Notes: a model not told the origin generated them from the sequence alone. Positions 1 to 5,734 are shown, counted from the stretch's first letter. The stretch is 6,039 nt of DNA from an uncultured Clostridia bacterium (GCA_947174175.1 CAMWHW010000067.1:1-6039); one strand, 5' to 3'. Numbers and translations are program-made.

Positions 1-96
1 CGCCTTACCGCCTATGTAAGCTGCGTCCGCACCGAAGTAAAACGCCGTTTTAAGTTTTGAAAAACCGCCCGCAGGCGCAAGCAATTCAACCTTCAT
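1..96 (-). CDS. U32 peptidase-family protein (TrhP/YrrN/YrrO-like), N-terminal fragment
   Basis: Only the first 32 codons are present; the gene runs off the left edge. The translation starts MKVELLAPAGGFSKLKTAFY and continues with a GADAAYIGGK segment. This is the characteristic N-terminus of the U32 family (ELLAPAG, then a GADAVYxGGK-type motif). In bacteria, U32 members beside a TrmR methyltransferase act as TrhP, which hydroxylates uridine 34 of tRNA using prephenate-dependent chemistry; other U32 proteins modify rRNA or take part in ubiquinone synthesis. The start is well supported: an AAAGGTGA Shine-Dalgarno sequence ends four bases before the ATG, and the ATG lies 10 bases after the methyltransferase stop. 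Co-transcription with the upstream TrmR-like gene supports a tRNA 5-hydroxyuridine role. The family is clear, but the exact subfamily (TrhP1 or TrhP2 type) cannot be decided from 32 residues. Confidence 0.85.
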   Translation of the reverse strand, partial: MKVELLAPAGGFSKLKTAFYFGADAAYIGGKA

Positions 97-100
97 CAGT

Positions 101-108
101 TCACCTTT
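101..108 (-). promoter_or_regulatory. Ribosome binding site of the U32 gene, overlapping the upstream stop codon
   Basis: Read on the minus strand, AAAGGTGA shares bases with the TAA stop (107-109) of the methyltransferase gene and sits just upstream of the ATG at 96. The overlap is consistent with translational coupling of the two tRNA-modification genes. Confidence 0.7.
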
Positions 109-778
109 ATTTCTTCACGCTCAGCGCAACGCCGTTTCCGATATCTAACACCAATGTATATAATTCGTCGTCGTTCGTCACGGCGGTAATATATTCGCGG
201 ATATGTTCGACAAGCATTTTGCGCTTTTTGGGCGTTTCGCGCTCGCCGTTCACCCAGCCGTACAATAGCACGTCGTCGGCAAACAGCGTGCCGCCCTTAC
301 CTAAAAGCCTCTTCAATTGCGGCAGATATTTGACGTACTGAACCTTGGGACCGTCCAGAAAAATAAAATCGTATTCCCCTTCAAGAGCAGGCAGCACTTC
401 CGCCGCGTCGCCGCGGATAACGGTTGCCCTTTCACTCATATGCGCCCTGGCGAAATTGGCCTCCGCCTCCGTCGCAAAATCGGGATTGAACTCGATAGTT
501 GTCAGATGCGCCGCGGGACATTGTTCCAGCATACATATGCCCGAAACGCCAACTGCCGTGCCGATTTCCAGAATGTTTTTCGGCTCTGCCATAAGTGCGC
601 AGGTGCAAAGATAAGCAAGCGTTTCGTCGGACGATACGGGAATACCGCGCCCGAACGCATTTTGCCGTAGTTCCCACACCAGCTCGGAAAACTTGAACTT
701 GTTTAAACTAATAGTCCTGCTCTCCCTCTCGGGCGTGCTCGTATCGTTATGCGCGTAAGTAAATGTGTTTTCGTTCAT
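107..778 (-). CDS. trmR: SAM-dependent O-methyltransferase, TrmR/YrrM type (tRNA 5-hydroxyuridine methyltransferase)
   Basis: This 223-residue class I methyltransferase is close in length to Bacillus TrmR (about 217). Motif I, ILEIGTAVGVSG, is at residues 69-80, with the acidic ribose-binding Glu at 96 and GDA at 123-125. FLDG places Asp142 where COMT-like enzymes bind a metal. ADDVLLYGWV places Asp168-Asp169 at the usual second metal site, which is typically Asp-Asn. The ending GNGVALSVKK resembles the family ending (G-D/N-G-x-A-x-S-x-K-K). TrmR methylates ho5U34 to mo5U34 in tRNA in the cytoplasm. The gene starts 5 bases after the RNase J stop and is followed after 10 bases by a U32/TrhP-like gene, the partner that makes ho5U34. 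No good Shine-Dalgarno precedes the ATG (only a distant GGTGG), so translational coupling with RNase J is likely. The fold is near certain. The tRNA substrate is inferred from motifs and context; a small-molecule catechol-type methyltransferase is the alternative. Confidence 0.85.
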   Translation of the reverse strand: MNENTFTYAHNDTSTPERESRTISLNKFKFSELVWELRQNAFGRGIPVSSDETLAYLCTCALMAEPKNILEIGTAVGVSGICMLEQCPAAHLTTIEFNPDFATEAEANFARAHMSERATVIRGDAAEVLPALEGEYDFIFLDGPKVQYVKYLPQLKRLLGKGGTLFADDVLLYGWVNGERETPKKRKMLVEHIREYITAVTNDDELYTLVLDIGNGVALSVKK

Positions 779-783
779 ATGCG

Positions 784-2691
784 TTACAATTCAACCACCA
801 CGGGTACGACCATGGGAGATTGCTTTGTCTTCTTCTGCAAGTAATTGCGAAGCGATTTTTTGATTATGCGCTTCAACTCGTCCACGTTGCCGGAGGACAA
901 ATCGTAGCCCTCTATCGCGCGGTTAATGACTTCGCGCATTTCGCGGTTGTAGTCGTGGTGGAAATCGAAAACGAAGCCGCGCGAATTGATTGCGGGTTCG
1001 CCTACCACCTCTCCGCCCGAAACGGCAACCGAAACGATAAACAACCCCTCCGCGGCAAGCTGTCGTCTGTCCTGCATAACTACGGAAGCCTTCTCGTCCT
1101 CAATACCCTCGCCGTCAATAAGGCGGGAGCCGGCGGGCACGTCCGCAAGCCTTTTAATATACTTGCTGGTCACTTCCAGACAGTTGCCTATATCGGCAAG
1201 GAAGATATTGCGCTCCTCCATGCCCAGGCTCTGCGCAAGCTGCGAATGTTTTTTAAGGTGTCTGTATTCGCCGTGCACGGGCACGAAAAATTTGGGCTTT
1301 AAAAGGGTGTGCATAATTTTGTGCTCTTCCCTGCACGCGTGCCCCGAAACGTGAATGTTTTCCAGACTCTCGTACACGACGTCCGCGCCCAAGTGATAGA
1401 GCTTGTTAATAACTCCGTAAATACCCCTTTCGTTGCCGGGAATGGGCGAAGCGGAAATAATTATGGTGTCGTTCGCGCCCACGGTAATTGCGGGGTTTTC
1501 GCCGTTGGACATACGCGTAAGCGCGCTCATCGGCTCGCCCTGGCTGCCCGTGCAGACTATAATCAATTCGTCGTCGCGCGCATTTTTGGTCTTGGAAATA
1601 TCGATAAGCACGCCGTCGCTCACCGACATTTCGCCTATCTTTTCGGCCGCCTCCACGACGTTCAGCATACTCCTGCCGTTGAGTGCGACTTTTCTTTTAT
1701 ACTTGACCGCCAAATCTATAATCTGCTGTAATCTGTGAACATTGGAAGCAAAGGTCGCGATTATTATGCGGCGCGTTGAATTTTCGGCAAACAGCCTGTC
1801 CAGCGTCTGCCCGACCACCGTTTCGCTCATGGTGAAACCCGGGCGCTCGATATTGGTGCTCTCGCCCATATACAGCAAAACGCCCCTGCTGCCTATGTCG
1901 GCAATGGACTTCAAATCAATGGGTTCGCCCGCGACTGGGGTCAGGTCTATTTTGTAGTCGCCGCTGTGGAAAATGACGCCCTGCGGAGTGTGTATGCACA
2001 GCGCAACCGCGCCCGCAATCGAGTGGTTGACGTTGATAAAATCTACTTTAAAGCACCCCGCCTGATAGCTTTCGCCCGGCGCGATTACTCTCTCTTTTAC
2101 GTCGTTTAAACGGTGTTCGCGCAGCTTGTTGTCGACCAGCGCAAGCGTAAGTTTGGTTGCCACTACGGGCACGTTTACTTCCTTTAAAAGATAGGGCACG
2201 CCGCCAATGTGGTCCTCGTGACCGTGCGTTAAAAACAGCGCGCGCAGCTTCTTTCTGTTTTCCACGAGGTAGGTAATATCGGGCGCAACCAGGTCGATGC
2301 CCGGGTTTTCCTCGGTGGGGAAAATTATGCCCGCGTCGATAATTATAATATCGTCGCCGCATTCCAGCGCGGTCATATTTTTACCTATCTCGCCCACGCC
2401 GCCTAAGAATACTATCTTTACCGCGTTTTTGGGTGACTTGCCCTCCCTGCGCGGCTTCTCGCTTTTGGTCCTGCGCACGGGTTTTTGCTGCCGTTCGGTC
2501 TGATTTTCGGCGCGCTTTAAATGATTTTTCTTCTCTTTGCCGTCCTGCTTGGCGCCCTGTTCCTTAAAGGGCTTTGCCTGCGGCTTCTCTCTGCGCGGAC
2601 GGGTATTTTCCCTGCGCGCGCTCTTTTCCGCGGCGGCGTTCCTTTCGCGCGGCTTTTTTCCCGCACGCTTGTCTATACTTTCTCTTTCCAT
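784..2691 (-). CDS. rnj: Ribonuclease J (5'-3' exo/endoribonuclease) with basic N-terminal extension
   Basis: This is a metallo-beta-lactamase/beta-CASP ribonuclease of 635 residues; typical RNase J is about 555. The catalytic core begins near residue 91 (VKIVFLGGVGEIGKN). The zinc motifs are HGHEDH at 156-161, NVNHS with His223, and HSGDYK with Asp245. Beta-CASP motif A is MGESTN with Glu277, where RNase J usually has SDSTN. HVSGHA is at 447-452, PVHGEYRHL places motif C at His473, and a C-terminal domain runs from about 530 to the end. RNase J matures rRNA and degrades mRNA from 5'-monophosphate ends, often as a dimer or tetramer in the cytoplasm. Residues 1-90 are a low-complexity tail with about 32 Lys/Arg against 14 Asp/Glu, probably disordered and RNA-binding. 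The ATG is preceded by AAGGGA (2700-2705) at an 8-base spacing, which supports including the tail. It is the first gene of a tight group with the TrmR-like and U32 genes. I see no convincing promoter directly in front of it. Confidence 0.96.
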   Translation of the reverse strand: MERESIDKRAGKKPRERNAAAEKSARRENTRPRREKPQAKPFKEQGAKQDGKEKKNHLKRAENQTERQQKPVRRTKSEKPRREGKSPKNAVKIVFLGGVGEIGKNMTALECGDDIIIIDAGIIFPTEENPGIDLVAPDITYLVENRKKLRALFLTHGHEDHIGGVPYLLKEVNVPVVATKLTLALVDNKLREHRLNDVKERVIAPGESYQAGCFKVDFINVNHSIAGAVALCIHTPQGVIFHSGDYKIDLTPVAGEPIDLKSIADIGSRGVLLYMGESTNIERPGFTMSETVVGQTLDRLFAENSTRRIIIATFASNVHRLQQIIDLAVKYKRKVALNGRSMLNVVEAAEKIGEMSVSDGVLIDISKTKNARDDELIIVCTGSQGEPMSALTRMSNGENPAITVGANDTIIISASPIPGNERGIYGVINKLYHLGADVVYESLENIHVSGHACREEHKIMHTLLKPKFFVPVHGEYRHLKKHSQLAQSLGMEERNIFLADIGNCLEVTSKYIKRLADVPAGSRLIDGEGIEDEKASVVMQDRRQLAAEGLFIVSVAVSGGEVVGEPAINSRGFVFDFHHDYNREMREVINRAIEGYDLSSGNVDELKRIIKKSLRNYLQKKTKQSPMVVPVVVEL

Positions 2692-2709
2692 TAAAAATTT
2701 CCCTTGAAT

Positions 2710-2726
2710 GCGCTTGGCGCAAGTGC
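2710..2726 (-). other. Small hairpin in the RNase J leader
   Basis: On the minus strand, GCACTTG and CAAGCGC flank a 3-base CGC loop. Six of seven positions pair, with one A-C mismatch. It sits 4 bases upstream of the RNase J Shine-Dalgarno sequence. It could affect ribosome access or serve as an autoregulatory cleavage site, as leaders of ribonuclease genes sometimes do, but a stem this short could be chance. Confidence 0.25.
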
Positions 2727-2739
2727 AAATAACTTTGCG

Positions 2740-2775
2740 TTAATTCAAAAGGGGGTCTTGATTGCCAACCCCCTT
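2740..2775 (-). terminator. Rho-independent terminator-like hairpin between the repeat protein gene and RNase J
   Basis: On the minus strand AAGGGGGT (2775-2768) and ACCCCCTT (2756-2749) form a perfect 8-bp stem with an 11-base loop, followed by TTTTGAATTAA (the first two of these Ts belong to the stem). It lies 40 bases after the stop of the 936-residue protein. The stem is strong and the U-run short, so termination may be partial, letting some transcription continue into RNase J. On the plus strand no T-run follows, so the minus orientation is preferred. Confidence 0.6.
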
Positions 2776-2815
2776 CTTAATCTTTCGTGTGATAAAATTG
2801 TCCGTTAAAAGACGG

Positions 2816-5626
2816 TTAAGATTTACGAACGTCCTTAACAAGCCCGTCTTCTATAAGTTCTTCAATAGTTTCGTAAGGATACATCGCCGCGTAGTCGCGC
2901 TCCGCAATTACGTGCTTTTCGCCGTTGCGCTTTGCAAGCATTTCGTCGATAAGCCTTATCGCCTTCTTAACACCCAGCGCGCTCTTGATTTTTACCATCA
3001 TAGGCGTGCCGTGCATGGACTTGTTGTCCGAAACGTCGGCGTGGTGGTAAACCGAAGTTGCGTATTCGTCGGGGTCGAGTGCAAGATACAGGCACAGCGT
3101 CTTACCGCGGATTTTGAACCTTGCAATGGTCTCTCTGCCCTTATTGAAACGCTCGGCCGCCCATGCAACGTTGGAGTTTACTTTCTTATAGGAAAGCAGC
3201 GCCGTCTTTACCTGACCGTAGTAAGCCTTCTGGTCGTCCGTTCCCTGAATGATTCTTGCAATGAACGAACGGTTGTACTTCATCATGTTGGCAAAGTCTA
3301 TACCGCCGAAGCTGCCTTCCATACCGTCGGGCATAATCTCGTCGTCGGCAAGGTTCTCGTCGATTTCTTCAACCAGCTCTTCTATCTGGTCGGTCTCTTC
3401 CTCGGCTTCCTCTTCAACCTCTTCCTCGACCGCTTCCTCAACGGGCTCTTCTACGACTTCTTCAACTACTTCTTCCGGCTCTTCCTCGACGACCTCTTCA
3501 ACTTCCTCTTCGGCTTCTTCCTCGCCTACGATGTCGCTTACGGTCACGAGCTCTTCCTCAACGACTTCTTCCTCTTCTTCCTCGATTTCTTCAACCGCTT
3601 CCGCAGCAGCCGTTTCGGAAACGCCCGCGGCAACCACTATGCCGCTTAAAAGCATTTCCTTGATTTCGGCAACGTCCTCGTCAATCTTGTCGAAGCGCTT
3701 GCCGTATTCTTCCTTAATCTCTTCAACATCGCCGTCGAACTTATCCAGGCGCTTGCCGTACTCTTCTTCAAGCTTGGCGTAACGCTCGTCGTTCTCCTTG
3801 GTAATCTCCTCGGAGATGCTCTCGGTGATGCGGTTCAGACCTTCCTCGTCTATTACTATATCGTAATCGTTGTTCTCCTGGCTCTCCACGATTCTTTCGG
3901 AAACGGAGTCCGCAATTCCTTCGTTGTCGATAACCAGTTTTTCGCTTACGGAATTTGCAATGCTCTCGCTGTCGATGACGGGCGTCGAGGGCAGAGCGGG
4001 AATTATGCCGGCTATTACCTTATCGGCAATGTCCGCACTGTCGATTTCGGGCATATAGTTAGAAAGCACCGCAGCCGCCTTGTCCGCAAGCAGGTCTTCG
4101 TTGATGTCGGCGTTGACCGAAAGTTTTTCGGAGATTGCTCTTGCAAGCTCGTCGGTGTCGATTTCCTCTCCCGAACCGGAAGACATGAACGCGGGGTTGA
4201 GCTTTTCCGCTACGGCAGCCGCAATGACGTCGTAGTCGAGTTTGCTCTCCACTGCCTTTGCAAGCGAATCGCAGCCGTCGTCGTCGACGGTAATTTCAAA
4301 CTGCTCGGGCGAGATGGAACCGACGCGCTTTGCAACGCAGTCGGCGATTTCGTCCGAATCGATAGCCCCGGCAAGATTCTTGACGACCGCGTCGGCAATG
4401 AGCTCGTCCGAAAGCGAGAAGTTGAGGCGCGCCGCAATACCTTCGGCAAGTGCCTCCTCGTCGAGATTGGCTTCGACTGCGGCGGGGGTCGCCTCTGCCG
4501 TCTCCTCTCTCAGCCGCTCCGCAATCGCTTCGGCAATCTTTTCTTCGCTCAAAGCAGGCTCTGCGTTGTAAGCAGGTATTACTATCTTGTCCGCAACCTT
4601 TCTGGAAAGCTCCTCCATATCAAGGTCTGCGGGCTCGGCACTGCCGACCACCGTCTGGGGTATAATAATCTGTTCCGCAACGCGCGCCGCGATATAGTCA
4701 GCCGACACGGGCTCCTGAACGGAAACCGAAACCGCCTCGGCAACCTTTGCCGCAAGCAGGTCGTAGTCGATTTCCGCCTGAACGGATACGGGTTCGGGGT
4801 CCGGCGCCGCCGAAGCAACCGCCGTTTCCGCCGCCGCGATATTGAACGTGGGCGCAGGCATCTTCTGCGCTATTCTGTCGGCAAGAGTGTCGTAATCGAA
4901 TTCCTCGGCAACCGCCTGGGGAATAAACATTTTCTTTGCTACCGAATAGCCCAGCTCCTCGTAGTTGATATTGACTGCGGGCATCTTGCCCGTAACTTCC
5001 TTTGCAAGTTTATCGTAATCGATTTCCTCGGTAACCGCCTGGGGAATGTACATTCTCTTGGCAACCGCGTAGCCGAGTTCGTCGTAATCGATATTGACGG
5101 GAGACGCCGCCGCTGCGGGTGCGGGTGCCGCCGCAAGCGCGTTGAGCTTATCGGCAATCGCCTGCGCGTCAAAGTCCTCCATACCGTTGTCGGGAATGAT
5201 AATCTTTGCCGCAACGCGCGAAGCAAGGTCGTCCACGTCGAAGTCGACGGGGTTGTTGACGACCTGCGTGACGACGGGCGCGGGCTCGCCGTCGCCCGAA
5301 GAAGCGACGACCGGTTCGGGCATCTTAGCCGCAATCTGGTCGGGCAGCTTGTTAATCAGCTTGGAAAGGGTGGTATACAAACCCTCTATCTGCATGGACA
5401 CGCAGGAAATTTCAAGTTTAAGCTGCTCGTGCTCGTCGGCAAGCTTCTTGATGACGTCCGCGTCAAGCACGGGCACGGCGGTCGTGGAAGCCGCTGCCGC
5501 ATCCTTATCCTTTTTCTGAGCCGCGATACGGGCTTCAAGCGAACCTATTCTTCTGTTGATCTGGTCCAACTTAGTAAGTATGACGTCCGCCTTTGTCATT
5601 TCCCTTCCGCTTCTGGTATCACTCAT
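2816..5626 (-). CDS. Uncharacterised repeat-rich acidic protein with coiled coils and a conserved-looking C-terminal domain
   Basis: I do not recognise a named family for this 936-residue protein. Residues 10-40 and 55-100 look like amphipathic or coiled-coil helices. Residues 129-608 hold about 20 degenerate copies of a 14-residue unit of form I-D-x-D/E-x-L-A-x-x-V-A-x-K-L, some followed by an I-P-Q-A-V linker. Residues 622-657 are two 18-residue copies of an EYGKRxDKxD unit. Residues 679-757 are a polyacidic tract (about 47 Asp/Glu of 79). Residues 774-900 form a compact, non-repetitive domain containing IARIIQ, LLSYKKV, FNKGRETIARFKIRGKTL and LYLALDPDEYA. From memory, unverified, similar C-terminal segments occur in other Clostridia proteins. 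There is no signal peptide, sortase motif or clear membrane helix, so it is probably cytoplasmic. The start at 5626 is chosen because AAGGAG lies 6 bases upstream; an in-frame ATG 48 bases earlier (5674) lacks such a site. An elongated scaffold role is inference. Confidence 0.85.
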   Translation of the reverse strand: MSDTRSGREMTKADVILTKLDQINRRIGSLEARIAAQKKDKDAAAASTTAVPVLDADVIKKLADEHEQLKLEISCVSMQIEGLYTTLSKLINKLPDQIAAKMPEPVVASSGDGEPAPVVTQVVNNPVDFDVDDLASRVAAKIIIPDNGMEDFDAQAIADKLNALAAAPAPAAAASPVNIDYDELGYAVAKRMYIPQAVTEEIDYDKLAKEVTGKMPAVNINYEELGYSVAKKMFIPQAVAEEFDYDTLADRIAQKMPAPTFNIAAAETAVASAAPDPEPVSVQAEIDYDLLAAKVAEAVSVSVQEPVSADYIAARVAEQIIIPQTVVGSAEPADLDMEELSRKVADKIVIPAYNAEPALSEEKIAEAIAERLREETAEATPAAVEANLDEEALAEGIAARLNFSLSDELIADAVVKNLAGAIDSDEIADCVAKRVGSISPEQFEITVDDDGCDSLAKAVESKLDYDVIAAAVAEKLNPAFMSSGSGEEIDTDELARAISEKLSVNADINEDLLADKAAAVLSNYMPEIDSADIADKVIAGIIPALPSTPVIDSESIANSVSEKLVIDNEGIADSVSERIVESQENNDYDIVIDEEGLNRITESISEEITKENDERYAKLEEEYGKRLDKFDGDVEEIKEEYGKRFDKIDEDVAEIKEMLLSGIVVAAGVSETAAAEAVEEIEEEEEEVVEEELVTVSDIVGEEEAEEEVEEVVEEEPEEVVEEVVEEPVEEAVEEEVEEEAEEETDQIEELVEEIDENLADDEIMPDGMEGSFGGIDFANMMKYNRSFIARIIQGTDDQKAYYGQVKTALLSYKKVNSNVAWAAERFNKGRETIARFKIRGKTLCLYLALDPDEYATSVYHHADVSDNKSMHGTPMMVKIKSALGVKKAIRLIDEMLAKRNGEKHVIAERDYAAMYPYETIEELIEDGLVKDVRKS
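3307..3356 (-). other. Linker from acidic tract to C-terminal domain of the repeat protein
   Basis: Residues 758-773 (NLADDEIMPDGMEGSF) form a short, Gly/Pro/Asp-containing joint that ends the glutamate tract and leads into the folded C-terminal domain beginning GGIDFANMMKYNRSF. It marks the domain boundary by composition only. Confidence 0.35.
3356..3592 (-). repeat. Glutamate-rich low-complexity tract (GAA/GAG purine run) inside the repeat protein gene
   Basis: The sense strand is a long purine-biased run of GAA and GAG codons broken by GTN, GCN and occasional CCN codons. It encodes E/V/A/P blocks such as EEEVEEVVEEEPEEVVEE. The plus strand reads as CTTCTTC/CTCTTC pyrimidine repeats. Tracts of this type are prone to replication slippage and length variation. 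At protein level it is a strongly negative, probably extended or helical linker between the coiled-coil part and the C-terminal domain. Confidence 0.85.
3656..3763 (-). repeat. Two tandem 54-base (18-residue) coiled-coil repeats
   Basis: Residues 622-639 (EYGKRLDKFDGDVEEIKE) and 640-657 (EYGKRFDKIDEDVAEIKE) are directly adjacent copies differing at only four positions. The DNA is also alike, for example the shared plus-strand core GCGCTTGCCGTA (the second copy ends TATT where the first has TACT). The pattern of charged and hydrophobic residues suggests a continuous charged helix. It is a recent tandem duplication within the gene. Confidence 0.85.
3803..5242 (-). repeat. Array of about 20 degenerate 14-residue helical repeats (ID-x-D-x-LA-x-x-VA-x-KL)
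   Basis: Clear units include FDVDDLASRVAAKI (129), IDYDELGYAVAKRM (179), IDYDKLAKEVTGKM (202), INYEELGYSVAKKM (220), FDYDTLADRIAQKM (243), IDYDLLAAKVAEAV (286), LDMEELSRKVADKI (335), LDEEALAEGIAARL (388), IDSDEIADCVAKRV (422), LDYDVIAAAVAEKL (463), IDTDELARAISEKL (489), IDSADIADKVIAGI (528), IDSESIANSVSEKL (551) and IDNEGIADSVSERI (566). The acidic N-cap (D-x-D/E) followed by hydrophobic residues in helical spacing suggests one short amphipathic helix per unit. Linker length varies from about 1 to 30 residues, so this is not a fixed-period solenoid such as TPR or HEAT. Confidence 0.85.
4850..5095 (-). repeat. 41-residue (123-base) tandem duplication within the repeat array
   Basis: Residues 178-218 and 219-259 are back-to-back copies, each with two helical units in the order NI-D/N-Y-D/E-ELGY-A/S-VAK, then an M-Y/F-IPQAV-T/A-EE linker, then a second -DYD-x-LA- helix ending in KMPA. 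DNA similarity remains visible, for example the shared plus-strand CCTCGG-T/C-AACCGCCTGGGGAAT. It shows that the array has grown by duplication of double units. Confidence 0.8.
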
Positions 5627-5632
5627 TTTAAT

Positions 5633-5638
5633 CTCCTT
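5633..5638 (-). promoter_or_regulatory. Strong Shine-Dalgarno site that fixes the start of the repeat protein
   Basis: On the minus strand AAGGAG is followed by ATTAAA and ATG, an ideal 6-base spacing. This selects the ATG at 5626 over the longer in-frame ATG at 5674. It also removes the 16 residues MVRTYTAIKRFAKEIK, which would be read from leader sequence. Confidence 0.85.
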
Positions 5639-5705
5639 CGCAAAACGCTTAATTGCGGTATATGTGCGCACCAATTACCATATATAAGATACGTACTCGA
5701 CATTT

Positions 5706-5734
5706 AGTTTACACCAATTTTAATCAATTGTAAA
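5706..5734 (-). promoter_or_regulatory. Putative sigma-A-type promoter for the repeat protein gene
   Basis: On the minus strand TTTACA (5734-5729, five of six matches to TTGACA) and TAAACT (5711-5706, four of six to TATAAT) are separated by exactly 17 bases. Transcription would begin near 5699, giving a leader of about 73 bases. The TTTACA box is also one arm of an inverted repeat spanning the spacer (TTTACA at 5708-5713 with TGTAAA at 5729-5734), which could be an operator. Confidence 0.5.

Noticed and set aside
763..1302. A plus-strand open frame of 179 codons inside the RNase J gene
   Set aside because: It lies antisense to a well-conserved RNase J C-terminal region and shows no recognisable motif or ribosome binding site.
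2762..3649. A plus-strand open frame of 295 codons opposite the end of the repeat protein gene
   Set aside because: It is antisense to the glutamate-rich tract and C-terminal domain. Its composition (long Phe/Leu/Asn runs) is simply the reverse reading of GAA/GAG codons, it has no convincing ribosome binding site, and its start lies in the terminator hairpin.
3656..3690. A hydrophobic stretch in the repeat protein (MLLSGIVVAAGVSETAAAEA) as a membrane helix
   Set aside because: It is short, interrupted by Ser, Thr and Glu, and flanked by acidic sequence on both sides. It is unlikely to span a membrane.
3249..3782. A serine-rich plus-strand open frame of 177 codons
   Set aside because: The near-pure Ser/Thr run is another reverse reading of the acidic tract, with no ribosome binding site.
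3656..5242. Possible CRISPR-like or mobile repeat explanation for the repetitive DNA
   Set aside because: The repeats are in frame, degenerate, of variable spacing, and preserved at protein level. They are coding repeats, not a CRISPR array or insertion sequence.
5627..5674. Upstream in-frame start adding 16 residues to the repeat protein
   Set aside because: The ATG at 5626 has AAGGAG at ideal spacing. The longer start has no Shine-Dalgarno sequence and the extra residues would be translated leader.
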